Assembly (NCBI GenBank): GCA_027627225.1
Contig: CM051034.1
Location: 12,028,761 to 12,092,760 of the forward strand
Direction of reading: 5' to 3'
Length of the DNA stretch: 64,000 bases
Origin: Congeria kusceri
Lineage: Eukaryota; Mollusca; Bivalvia; Myida; Dreissenidae
Each line of letters begins with the position of its first letter. Position 1 is the first letter of the stretch. Position numbers and translations under genes: made by a program. Positions 1-11,479 of this stretch are shown in pieces. Under the pieces are notes generated by a model. The model searched no databases. It was not told the DNA's origin and worked only from the letters and a program-made list of their open reading frames with translations.

Positions 1-149
1 AACAAACAAAAGGCATAGATAATTTTAAAAAACTGCCAAAACATCATGATCAAACCATTTACCAAAACTGTATGTAACCTGAGACAAAAAAATACATACC
101 AACATGCAGATGGTGCACATTTGTTAGAAAATCAAGGTCCTTAAAATGT

Positions 150-1798
150 AAGACAAAAGAGGGCCATGATGGCCCAAAGTGCTCACCTGAGAACTGGTAC
201 AGATGAAGACCATACTGTTGTGACAGGTTGGAAAATACGCAGATGGGGATAGGATCAATTTTGACTTAAAACATCGATTAGTGCAATGGGCTAACTTAAG
301 TACGAGTTGGGTACTGTAGTGGATGTGCGTTGTTTTTTTTTGCTAATGGTTCTCAAATCATTTTTTCTCAATATTCTTACCTGACTCTTTTTCATTAAGT
401 CATTGACAATTCTAGAAAATGCAGAAACAGTAGATTTTTATGTCTTTTTCACAAACAGTTTTGGAGAACTAGTTGTAATGTGATAATTTTGATGGCTGTG
501 CTATAAGGTAAAGTTTTGCTTTTTCTTTGATAATTTTCTGTCTACTGATGTTAATGCAGGCTCTGAAGACATAAATTTTGCATGTTCAAATAACTGCTTG
601 CAAGTCTTGCAACTGTTGGAAATCAAATTTTATCAATCAATTTTTATGGTCATGCGCAAACTGTGTAAATTTGTTCAACATTCACTCAAAAATCGTGTGT
701 GCAAGCCAATCATTGATAACTTGTTGATGTATTTTTCCAAACACAAGGGGCAATAACTCTGGTGTTTCTGGCCCGATCATGCTTTTATTCGACTTCACCT
801 GTAGTCTTATGTTCATAGACAAACAATACACGATTGGTGAAGATTGGATGAAAAATGAAGTCTCTATCCTGAATAATGTCAATTTTTGCATATTTTTTTC
901 ACAAACAAAGGGCAATAACTCTGGTGTTTCTGGTCCGATCTTGCGTATATTCGACTTCACCTTTAACCTTATGGTCATAGACAAACTGTGCAAGATTGGT
1001 GAAAATTGGATGAAAAATGAAGTCTCTATCCTGAATAATGTCCATTTTTGCATATTTTTTTTACAAACAAAGGGCAATAACTTTGGTGTTTCTGGTCCGA
1101 TCTTGCTTACATTCTACTTCAACTGTAATCTCATGGGAATAGACAAACTGTGCAAGATTAGTGAAGATTGGATGAAAAATGAAGTCTCTATCCTGAATAA
1201 TGTCCATTTTTGTATTATTTTTTTTAATAAACAGTTACAAAGGCAATAACTCTGGCGTTTAGTTTAAACCTATTTATTTTAGCTCGATTGCATCGAAAGC
1301 CTTAGGCTTATAGAGACACTCTCGAGTCCGTTTCCTGGGTAGAACCAGTACTTGGTGTCTTCGGGGGAGACACTGAGAACGCTCCCAGAGTGGGGATCGA
1401 ACCCGGGACCTACGCCACCGCGACCTACTAACTCTGGCGTTTGAAACATGATCTGGCCCATTTTTGGCGTCTGCTGAGATCTGATGGTCATACACAAACT
1501 GTGAAAGTTTGGTAAAGATTGGATGGAAAATAAAGTCTATACGTTGAAAAAGGGCATTTTTGTACTTTTTTGCATGAAAACTCTGGTGTTATTGGTGTGA
1601 TCTGACCCAATAACAATCCCATCCGAGATTTTACGGTCATACACAAACTGTGCAAGTTAGGTCAATATTAAATAAAAAATGAAGTCTTTATCGCGATTAC
1701 GGTCGAAATTGTTGACAGCATACGGAGGACGGACGACGCCGGAGAGGTCCCCTATACCAATAGCTTACCGAACACTTCGTGCTCAGGCAAGCTAAAAA
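150..1798 (+). repeat. GAGGGCC-type short-TIR repeat element, copy 1
   Basis: The left end reads GAGGGCCATGATGGCCC followed by GTGCTCACCTGAG, and the right end reads TGCTCAGGCAAGCT, a decayed complement of the left end. The interior holds at least three degenerate direct repeats of about 125-145 bp (roughly 780-1240). Each contains a phrase of the type 'acaaactgtgcaagattggtgaagattgg' followed by 'gggcaataactctggtgtttctgg' in variants. Short open frames here are repeat-derived and not genes. A SINE is nested at 1261-1428. The class of the element is uncertain: the short inverted ends suggest a non-autonomous DNA transposon. Confidence 0.6.
1261..1428 (-). mobile_element. tRNA-derived SINE, full length with target-site duplication
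   Basis: Read on the minus strand, the head (1428 downward) has a tRNA-like pol III promoter with a B box GGTTCGATCCC. A conserved body follows (AAGACACCAAGTACTGGTT, then GGACTCGAGAGTGTCTCTA), and the tail ends AGCTAAAATAAATAGGTT. The 14-bp sequence taactctggcgttt stands on both sides (1247-1260 and 1429-1442), which is a clean target-site duplication inside the older repeat. Related copies lie at about 11287-11476 (minus) and 20030-20187 (plus). Confidence 0.8.
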
Positions 1799-2275
1799 AT
1801 AACTGAGTTGGAACATCATTGTAATAATACCAGTATTTAAACTTCAAATCATGCATTATATTTATTCAATATAGTGGCTCCTGAGAAGTAGCCATGATAT
1901 TAAGGATACATAATATATATATTTGAAACTAGGATCAAAGCCATCAAAACATTTTTGGGGTGACATAAAAACATCAGGCCAGAATGACCCAATAATATCA
2001 ATATGTCATTTTGGAAGCAACTAACGTTCCACATAATGTTTAATTAAGTTCTAGTCATTATTTCTGAGATGAAGCATTGAAACAAATATACCGTATATTA
2101 TAAGAATAGGGCAATAACTCAGTCAAAAATGATCATAGAGGCATGATCCAATAACCTGTGCATCCTTTCTTGGTATGGTGAGCATGAAAGATTCACTGAA
2201 TTCCAGTCATTCTAGTCATTAGTTTCTGAGAAATTACGCACATACAGTTTGTAAACAAAGGGCCATAACTCAGTG

Positions 2276-4720
2276 AAACAAGAGGGCCGTGATGGCTAAA
2301 AGCGCTCACCTGAGTACTGGCAATGACAGAGATCAGCTAAATGTCATCACCTACAAAATGACCCAAATCAGACAACCTGATCTGGCAATTCGACAGGGGC
2401 AATACAGATGCCTGTCCGGCCTTCTTCTGTAGCTAACCTGGCAATCCACAGGCGATATACAGTCTCATTCCTGCCCCGCCTACTTCTGTTATTTACCTGG
2501 CAATTAAATGGCGCAATACAGATGCATTAATGGTCGAAACTGTTGGGACCAAGATGAACCACAAGCAAACAATGATAATTATGTTTACCCATGTACAATC
2601 ACACTTTCATTACACAGAGGTTGACATCCATTCTTTACAATGGCACAATTTTTTAGGTTCAAACATCCAGCTGAATTCCATGTACTGTGCTTTGTTCTTA
2701 TTTCAACAGAACAATAATTAAAACAGTCACAAACGACAGCAATACAAGACAACTGTCAGCATTATGTATATCATCGATTAGGACTATTCAATCAAACAGA
2801 CAATTGTACTTGATGTATTTCCATTTTAATTGTGTTTCAGGTCTTGTAAATGATATTTAGCTCTCTGGTTAACAGCTCAAATACCAAAACTAATTAAACG
2901 GTTGCTGACAAACTATCTGCTGCCATCCCAAATGAAAAATTAAGTCTCTATCCTGAACATAGTCCATTTTTTGTATCTTTTTCACAAACAAATGGGCAAA
3001 TTACTTTGTTCTTTACACCCTAATCAGCGCAAAACCTTGGTTTATTATGAGATCTTATGGTCATACACAAGCTGCCTATCAAGATTAGATGAAAAATGAA
3101 GTTTCTATGTCATACAAAGTCCATTTTTTACAAAGTTTCTCACAAAGAAGGGGAAATAACTCCAGTGTTCCTTGTTCTATCTGGCCCATCATTGCACCTT
3201 GATGAAATCTTATGGTGATACACAAACTGTGCAAGTTTATTCAACAAGGAATGAAAAGTTAATTCACTAAGGAGACTGAAAGCTCATTTTTGACATTTTT
3301 TTCACAAACAAGGGGTCATAACTCTGGTCTTTCTTGTCTGATCCGTTCCATATTGGGAATTGACTGAGCCCTTATGGTCAAACACACACAGTGCAAGTTG
3401 GTCAAGATTAGGCAATTAATAAAGTCTCTATATTCCACATTGTCCATTTTTTCACTCAAACAAAATGAGGTTTGTATGTTGCACAAAGTCCAGTTTGCAG
3501 ATTTTCTCATAAAAAAGGGGCAATAACTCAGGTGTTCATGGTCTGATATGGCCAATTATCTATCCGAGATTGTATGGTCATACACCAACTGTGCAAGTTA
3601 GGTAAAGATTGAATGAAAGTGAAGTTGTATCACGTCCACATGCCCTATTGTTCCATTGCACTACGGACGACGCAGGACAGTCCCCATATACCAATAGCTC
3701 ATCGCGCATGAAGTGCTCAGGAGAGATGAAATGTAATGAAAGTGATGCACGGAATGTCACTTTTATTTTGTTTAACTATAAAACGAGTCCCCAAACTACA
3801 AGCCCTTACTTATATTTACCATACAAGCAGATAATAGCAAGTAACATGGTGCACTCTAAAAACTGTAAAAATATTTTTCAATTAAGGTGTAAATGTAAAA
3901 CAGTGTAGAAGTATGTTTCAATTAAGGAGAAATAATATATCAGCTTCAAAAATCATGTAAGTTAATTATTTACTTGAGTTTCCAAAATCGCAGTCCAAAA
4001 GTTACATGATTAAATGATACTGAATAAGTTACTAACTAAACAGTCCAAAAACTATAAAAAAAACAATTAACCCTTTCCGGCACTAGATCACATGATCTAA
4101 ATCCTACATTGAATTCCGATTGCTTGTTTACAACATGAATTCGGGGTATTGATTGTTGTTTACATCTTTTTCCTGACTGGATGCCAAGACAGACCGTGGA
4201 AAATTTTATTGCTGAACACATAGCCAAAATATAGGTCAGACTGACAGAAGCAGGCTATCAATGGTTACTATGTGTAATGATGCTAATCTAAAATAGAAGT
4301 ATCATGTTGACTCAGGGTGATGTATTAATTTTACTGATAAGCAGACTTCACTATCTGGATTATATCTGTGACTGAGCTACAAAGGGAAATAACACATTTC
4401 TGACAATTATCTTCCTGATACTTCATTTACCTCCCTTTACCAGGTGAGTTATTCAGGAATAGATGTATTTGGGGTCAAAACAGGAAAAAAAAGTCTGGTG
4501 TACCTGGTCCGATCAGGCCCATTATCGATACTGGCCAAGATTTTATGGTCATACACAAACTGTGCAAGTTTGGTTAAGATTGAATAAAAAATGTAGTCTT
4601 TATTGCGATAACGCGCCAAATTGTTGAAGGCATAATATGGACGACGGAAGCCGGACGCCGCCGGAAAGGTCCCCTATACCAATAGCTCACTGAGCACGTG
4701 CTCAGGTGAGCTAAAAATAA
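2276..4720 (+). repeat. GAGGGCC-type repeat, copies 2 and possibly 3 (nested or tandem)
   Basis: It starts GAGGGCCGTGATGGCTAAAAGCGCTCACCTGAG-like (first part intact) near 2280 and ends GTGCTCAGGTGAGCTAAAAA at about 4716. A second internal right end ('ccaatagctcatcgcgcatg' then 'tgctcagga') near 3690-3725 suggests that two elements are joined or nested. The interior has the same degenerate 'acaaactgtgcaag / aataactctggtgt' repeats as copy 1. Unrelated sequence lies between about 3760 and 4440. No coding capacity was recognised. Confidence 0.5.
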
Positions 4721-5640
4721 ACAGACCGCAATGACCAGACAATATGCACATATAGCAATAATGATGACATTAGTTGCAAAGACATTTTATACAATCTGCA
4801 AAAATCAGCAGACCATAACCACTTGACAAAGACAAAATGTGCATGTTTTCTTGGAAGTGATGCTGCATATTCAGTTTTATTGAACTCCAGTCATTCATTC
4901 CTAAAATTTAGTGTGAAAACAAATTTACAAAAAATACCCAAATTTTGTAACCTAAGGGTAATAACTCCGAAAAAATCATCACACTGAATGCAGCTGACAA
5001 TGTGTGCATGTAGGTATGGATGCAGAATGTATTTTCAATGAATTTGAGTAATAAGTTCCTGTGATCTTGTGCAGAAACTAAATACTCCATTGATGGAAAG
5101 ACATAATGATGGATAAAATGTGCATGATAATGACCGCCGTCTGGACAAACTGATAATCCGAATGGACAGACAAAGCGGTAAGAATATGCTCCTCCTTTCG
5201 GGAAGCATAACAACTTTTCGCAAGCCTTCTCATGCATACATTTTCATACGTGCATAACATTTTATCCGAACATCCGAAACATCATCTACGTAATGCTACG
5301 TTTATATTTCGCCAAACTAACTTCTGTCACTAATGTAAAGTAAAGTCATTTGAACGACCATCAATCGTTAAGCGTAACTACAAAGCATGGTTATAACGTC
5401 TCTTAAAGAACATTATTAGTTTTGCTATTTTTCACAAGTTTCTATATAAGTTCACGTACCTCCGCCATCTTGAATTATCCTGCGTGTGCTTTTTGTTGGA
5501 CTGGTTCCGCTGTACCTGTAGCTGTATCGAAATGTTGGAGGCCGGATTCTAGTCGAGTTCGTAATGAAGCAATATTAGTGTCTTGTAGCCTTTGTTATTG
5601 TTTGAACAAAAGTCCCACTGGTTGGTCGGTTATATTTTAA
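4721..5640. other. Intergenic, no gene recognised
   Basis: This stretch lies between the last GAGGGCC element and the mrps26 promoter. Short open frames on both strands show no family features, coding-like codon bias or splice context. The final 200 bases become more GC-rich, as expected upstream of a housekeeping promoter. Confidence 0.4.
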
Positions 5641-5644
5641 TTGA

Positions 5645-5696
5645 CCAATGAAATTGCCAAACACTCTGCGTGTTAGGCACTGTCTACAAAATGGCG
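5645..5696 (+). promoter_or_regulatory. Likely core promoter / 5' UTR of mrps26
   Basis: A CCAAT box is at 5645-5649 and a YY1-type AAAATGGCG at 5688-5696, about 60-115 bases before the mrps26 start codon. YY1-like ATGGCG motifs near the start site are common in TATA-less promoters of nuclear genes for mitochondrial proteins. Two minimal upstream ORFs are visible: ATG GCG ATC TAG at 5691 and ATG TGC ACG TAG at 5708. No TATA box is seen. Promoter function is inference. Confidence 0.45.
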
Positions 5697-5758
5697 ATCT
5701 AGAAACAATGTGCACGTAGTAAACTTATTATTATTGTATATTTCCAATTTATATAACA

Positions 5759-8700
5759 ATGTCATCTTTAAAAATTTCTGCGAATGGAAATTCGATGGTA
5801 TTCAATGTACTAAAATCACGCGATGGGTTAAATTTGCAATTTTTACGGTTCAGAAAACCACGAATTATTCCAAAAGCAAAAACAAAAATTTTCCAAGTTA
5901 GAAAGCCAACACTTATAGATCATGTGGAATATGAACAGATGAAAACATGGCAGACACATTATAATACAGAAATGAAATCTATACAGTAAGTATGCATGAT
6001 TGTCATTGTTTGCTTGTTTTGTTCTTATTGATTTATTTGTTTTACCCTTCATCTGACCTTCATGTCTTAAATTAAGGGACTTGTTAACAGATTTTTGAAA
6101 AATGCCATTAAATGTCTTAACTTGATCAAATAGAGCATCTGAACTAAGGAACTCAAGTACTGTAACAAGAAAAGCATTAAAATAAAAAAATGTTGCCCCC
6201 ATCAGTGTTCTGCCATGGATGCGGCCTTGCGCCATTGGCACAAAAATAAACGATTTGTCCCCACCACATTTTTGTTAGCGGGTCCGCGGGCGCGCACAAT
6301 TTACAAGTATATCATTCGGCGTATTTAGTAAAACTTATATCATTTATCGTGACCTCAATTTATAACCAATTTTTTCACTAGAATACTAATTCATTAACGC
6401 TTTATTGGCAGCGCTAGAACAGTTGATATACAGTAGTATCAATCGATAATTGTAAGCATGAAACACACTTTTCAGCGAAAAACTGCTAGACGACAGCCGC
6501 ATTTGGGCAGAAACATAAAAGACTTTTGAAGTCGAATTACTGACACCGTTGCTATGAGTGTTGCTAATGGCTTGCAGTTTTGGATGCCCGGCTATTGATG
6601 ATGTAACACTGTTACACTTTGTAGTTTTAACAGGTTTCAATATTAACGCCTTGTTTTTTTAACGGATTTTTTTGTTTGTTCAAATTAAAATTAATAATGC
6701 AAGGTTATATGGTATTTAAGAATGCAGTGTAACATTGATCAACAGAATGTTATGAATTAATTAAGAACATAGTATTATGTATTAATCCTTTTTTGAAAAG
6801 AAAATAAAAACAAACATGAATGAAAACAGCTAGTAAGTACATTTCAAAACAAAAATCTGCTTTGGGAATATTCATGAGGTGAACAACTTTTTTTGTCTGT
6901 GTCCCTACATTTTTGTAATTTGTCTTCACTTTTTCAAGCCGAGAGGGCCCTTGTCCCCAATAGTCCAGATTCAAGGCAGAACACTGCCCCATTCAAACCT
7001 CACACCTCTGGATCAAAAGTATAACACACAAACCTCTTGACATCTATTTCTGTTAGGGCATGTTTTACTTCATGTAATTGGTTCACGTGTTTTCAACAAT
7101 TTAAACAAACACACCAAATTATTCCATCATTTCACATTACAAACGCTTCATGATTTTATCAATTTCAACTGATGATTACGCATTCACGAGACAGTAATTA
7201 CAGTATATTTTTATGTCAGTAGTGTTATTTCGCTTCTTTATATATTCTATTGTTTCATTTTTTGAATATGCGACAAAAAGTTTTTTTAAAAAGTCAGTTT
7301 TGCAATCTGTGAACAGGTCCCTTTAAGACACTGTTCTTAATCACAAAATGAATTCCATATACATTAATTTTTCCATACGCATTGAAAACATATTAAATAC
7401 CAACACATTATCAGTCATTAAATTGATATACAATTCATTAAAATATTACTTCAAAAACAATTGACTACATCTACACTAGAACAGGTCTACCATTACAATC
7501 TTTCATAAAAACAAGCGATAAATGATACCATTTCTTTTCATTGTTTGTCTTAGACTTAGGCTAGTGCATGGGCTTTTGTTCGTTACAGATTTCTTTTTGA
7601 TGTAGAAAAATAGTTCATACTAAAAAATGGGTACTAGCACTGCTGTTAAAAATCCAAAAAAAGTAATAGTTTAGGCAAGAAAGTAGTGCATTAAAGAAGC
7701 TATTTTTGTGGTATTACTTACTGAAAAACAATCTCTGCATAAAATGCATAAATTTTCCTGGGTGGGCTACAGTCAGATTTTTAAAAAACACTTATTATAA
7801 ACAGTCCTTTTTTTTTATTTTCTGAGGAATAACAATCGTAGTATTAAATACAGTCATTTCATTTGTACATAGAATATGCATCTTTAGAAATTGAATATTA
7901 TTTTCATTTTAGCACATTCTTCCGCAAACACTGCTCTTTGATTGAAGAAAGGAATGTTGAAGCTGCAAAGCTGGCACCATTTGCTGAACGTTTTGCAGAA
8001 ATTTGTAACAAGAATGACCTTTGGAATAAAGCAACAGCTGTTTTACGGTAAGTTTACATGTTTCATTTCAGGTGGCCTGACAGACCCTACCTTTTTCGTG
8101 CTGACCCTTTTTATGCCCCCGGCACCTTGATGCGGAGGCATATAGTGATTGTCCGTCCTCCTGTCCATGACAAGGTAAAGTAGATTTTACCGTTTTGTCT
8201 AGCACCAACACCGCTTACTACAACACTTGGATACATAGTTGTTGCTTATGACCATCCCAATCCACCCATATCACCCAACCTCGCTTTGACCTTGACCTTA
8301 TCATTTATGTGGACCTATAATAATCCAAAAGTGCCATTTCTTGGTTATAGTACTAACACCGCTTACTACAACACTTGGATATTTACACAGTTGTTACTTA
8401 TGACCGATCCCAATCCACCCATATCACCCAACCTCACTTTGACCTTGATCTTGGCCTACCTTGGACTAAAAAATTTGCTATCCAGCACCAACCGGGGGCA
8501 TGTGTGTTTATCAAACAAAGAATCTAGTTTTTTCAAGATTTCTTTATTTGAAAAAAATACCGTTAGAAATGCTTCTGATAATCCAAGAAACATCCTAACA
8601 CTAAAATTCTTTTGGCACACAATGTATTGCTGGAATCCATAACGTTCACTGTTTCAGTAAGAACTCGCGCCTACAAAATTGCATACTTTAATGAAAACTA

Positions 8701-11224
8701 TTAAATGCCAAACAGTGTTTGTCAATTGTGTGTATGTGCATAATGTGTCAGTGATGACTATTCACTGCTGTTTATATAATCAAATGTTTGTCAATTGTTT
8801 ATAGAAACAAAATATTGTATTTAACAATCCCTAAATATTAATTCTGTGTAAATGAACTTTATTTTTGCAAATGTTATTGTCGACCTACAGTCAATATGTC
8901 CTTTTAATGCCAGGGCTTAAAACAAAATAACATGTTAATTTGTTCACTGAACATGGCATATAACTTCAAATCTATATCCTATGGGCAGTGTGTTGGTGAA
9001 GAAATTACAGTTTTAATTTCAAATAACAGAGGCGAATCATTTACACGTAAGTAATTTTCAACAAGATGTAACTGCACATTTCATAACATTTCTGGGGTGT
9101 CACATTATGAGAGACAGAGCAAATTTGTTTTTCACCCATGCTTATTCAAAGATCATTAATGACAGATATACACATAGCAGGGGTCTGGGAATATCAGAAG
9201 TATGTACTTGTACATGGACAAGTTCATTGCAAAATTCTTCTAGTCAGCATGCAACAGTCACGTATCCAAATAAAAAAATATTTTTAATTCTAGGCTTTCA
9301 CGATATATAAATTATTTTCATTAAATAATAAATAAAACACATTTTGTTATTCAAATGTATGAGTATATAATAATATGATAATTAAATCCCCAAATTTAAC
9401 ATCGTTTGCACACCGTTAATTTGTGCTTGTCCATGGACAAGTAAGACAGGAAAATTTACTTGTCCGACAGTAAAATAACCCACGTCGGACAAGTCCGGCA
9501 CAGGATTTCCACACCTTTGCACACAGTATATCACATGTACTGCAATTAAATTTTGTAGGGAGACTGAATGGAGCCAGAGGCATGCAATGTTGGCCGAGCG
9601 TAAGCAGCGACTGGCCGAACAAGAAGAACAAGAGAGGCTGGAGATGAAGGAGAAAGCAATTGTGAAAGTTCAGCAAGTGCAGGCAAGTTATATAGTGTGA
9701 AACCCAGCTGGATGGTCTTTAATGAGCCTTTAATATAACTTGATGATAAGCAAGTTTATTTCAGCTGAAGTAGATACAGTTGAACTAGTCCTTTTTGATT
9801 CAGAAAGGGGCCCTTTAAGTTGTGAAATTTAACGCCATTATACCATTGTTTGTAAAAATAACATTTTGACCTATTTGTATGAAGTTATTCTATCAGGGTT
9901 AAACTACACCATGTTGTAACCAATTTTAATCATACCCCCTCAAACGAGGTTCAGGGGGGGTATATAGGAGTGAGCTTGTGGGTCCGTCGGTCTGTTGGTT
10001 TTTGGTTTCCGGATGATAACTCAAGAAAGGCTTGACATATTCAAATAATTTTTGGTACACATGTGTAACATCATAGAATACAGGTCAAGTTCAATGTTGG
10101 TTACAAACCACTAAAAATTTTTGACAGAGTTATGGCCCCTTTTTGACTTTAAATTCCTTAAAAACATGGTTTCCGGATGGTAACTCAAGAAAGGCTAGAC
10201 ATATTCAAATAATTTTTGGTACACATGTGTAACATCATAGCATACAGGTCAAGTTCGATGTTGGTTACAAACCACTAAAAAAATTGACAGAGTTATGGCC
10301 CCTTTTTGACTTTAAATTCCTTAAAAACATGGTTTCCGGATGATAACTCAATAAAGGCTAGACATATTCAAATAATTTTTGGTACACATGTGTAACATCA
10401 TAGAATACAGGTCAAGTTCGATGTTGGATACAAACCAGTAAATTTTGACAGAGTTATGGCCTCTTTTCGACTTAAAATTCCCTAAAAACGGCTAGACATA
10501 TTCAAATAATTATTGGTATACCTGTGTAGTATCATAAAATACGGTCAAGTTCGACTTTGGTTACAAACCACTAAATTTTGACAGAGTTATGGCCCTTTAT
10601 TTGACTTAATTCCCTAAAAACATGGTTTCCCGACGCTATAACTCAACAATGGCTGACATATTTAAATAATTATTGGTACACATGTGTGGCATCATAAAAT
10701 ACAGGTCAAGTTCAACTTTGATTACAAACCACTAAATGTTGACAGACATGGCTCCTATTGAAATAAATTTTTTCCAAATACACAGTTGACCATTCACAAA
10801 TTAAAGCATTCTCTCTGTCCATTCCTTTTTCATTTTAGATCCTGGTAATATTGGCCACTAATATTTGATACACCACGCATCTCCCACTGTAGGAATTTAG
10901 ACAAAAATGCTTGGCTGTAGGGTAGGGAACCCAAAATATAAAAAATCAAGTACCCTGGGTCAGCCCGCCGCCTTCCTCCTGGGGGAAAATATTGATAGGT
11001 GCATAATGACTTGCAGGTTTACGGGAGGATAAATGTTTGTATATGTTTTCAAATCATTTCAGGGGGATTTGGAGGAGTACATCACCGAGGACAATTTGGA
11101 TTCAAAGTTGGACAGTGTGTTGGACAATGTAGTCAACTATGACTTTGCACTGTATCTGGATGGTACCCGAAAAGAAGCAAGTGGTGACAATGGTGGACCT
11201 GCGAAGAAAACTTCAGAATTGTGA
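5759..11224 (+). CDS. mrps26: Mitochondrial small ribosomal subunit protein mS26 (MRPS26), four coding exons
   Basis: Coding exons are 5759-5985, 7913-8047, 9559-9682 and 11063-11224 (stop TGA 11222-11224). Joined they give 648 nt, 215 aa; human MRPS26 is about 205 aa. Phases agree: exon 1 ends phase 2 (His76 split), exon 2 ends phase 2 (Arg121 split), exon 3 ends phase 0. The N-terminus is basic and lacks acidic residues for about 20 positions, as in a mitochondrial targeting peptide. Residues about 122-162 form a charged, probably helical stretch (ERKQRLAEQEEQERLEMKEK), and the C-terminus has EEYITEDNLDSKLDSVLDN then NYDFAL, matching the human pattern NFITRENLEARVEAALDS then NYNWAI. The product is a structural protein of the mitochondrial 28S subunit. 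Intron 3 appears to be a GC-AG intron (CAG|GCAAGT at 9680-9688). The start is the first ATG in frame after two tiny uORFs. The family call is from memory of the protein and is strong at the C-terminus. Confidence 0.9.
6075..7326. mobile_element. MITE-like inverted-terminal element inside mrps26 intron 1
   Basis: The left end TTAAGGGACTTGTTAACAGA and the right end (complement) TTAAAGGGACCTGTTCACAG form imperfect inverted repeats of about 25 bp. Related ends occur near 52130 and at 52236-52626. The 1.2 kb between them has no recognisable transposase; short open frames there are not supported. It may instead be two independent solo ends. Confidence 0.4.
8113..8501. mobile_element. Small inverted-end repeat in mrps26 intron 2
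   Basis: It begins ATGCCCCCGG (8113) and ends CCGGGGGCAT (8492-8501), exact 10-bp inverted ends. Inside, a segment containing 'accgcttactacaacacttg' and 'atcccaatccacccatatca' is present twice (about 8205-8285 and 8355-8440), with short 'ttgaccttgacctt' phrases. It is non-coding. Confidence 0.55.
9933..10760 (+). repeat. Tandem repeat of about 165 bp in mrps26 intron 3
   Basis: About five degenerate copies share 'tttccggatgataactcaag', 'ttggtacacatgtgtaacat', 'tacaaaccactaaa' and 'gacagagttatggcc'. The array opens with a small stem, TACCCCCT / AGGGGGGTA, at 9933-9962. The later copies are shortened. It resembles the interiors of the short-TIR repeats elsewhere in the window and is non-coding. 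Confidence 0.7.
10865..11003 (-). mobile_element. Truncated TGCACC-type MITE in mrps26 intron 3
   Basis: The end 'ggggaaaatattgataggtg' then CA (to 11003) matches the terminal repeat of the copies at 18736-19036 and 51444-51744. The interior (gcatctcccactg, tttagacaaaaatgcttggc) is the reverse complement of those copies, so this one is inverted and deleted at its other end. It lies only 60 bases upstream of exon 4 of mrps26. Confidence 0.65.
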
Positions 11225-11256
11225 TGTATAAATTCGGAGGATTACACTTGTTTTAT

Positions 11257-11262
11257 AATAAA
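11257..11262 (+). promoter_or_regulatory. Polyadenylation signal AATAAA of mrps26
   Basis: AATAAA stands 33 bases after the stop codon, so the 3' UTR would be very short (about 50-60 bases). A SINE begins directly downstream. Confidence 0.6.
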
Positions 11263-11286
11263 AGAAAAAAATGTTCCAGTTTTATG

Positions 11287-11476
11287 TTTAAACCTGTTTA
11301 TTCAAGCTCGATTGTGTTGAAAAGCCAATTGGCTTATTAAGTCACTTTCTAGTCCCTTTGCTGGGAAGAACCAGTTATTGGTGTCTTTTGGGAGAGATCA
11401 TTCAAACGCTCACAGAATAGGGATCGAACTCACGATCTTAAGGCAGATACCATATCCCTTACACCACTGCAACCTC
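11287..11476 (-). mobile_element. tRNA-derived SINE, second copy
   Basis: It has the same family as 1261-1428 in the same orientation: B-box remnant (complement of GGGATCGAACTCACGATC), body with 'ccagttattggtgtcttttg', and tail 'tttaaacctgtttattcaag' at the left. Flanking 'cagttttatg' and 'caattttatg' are likely diverged target-site duplications. Confidence 0.75.
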
Positions 11477-11479
11477 AAT

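Noticed and set aside
682..1249. Overlapping frames of 131 and 156 codons on both strands
   Set aside because: Both arise from the direct repeats of the GAGGGCC element and show the repeat period in the protein; no domain.
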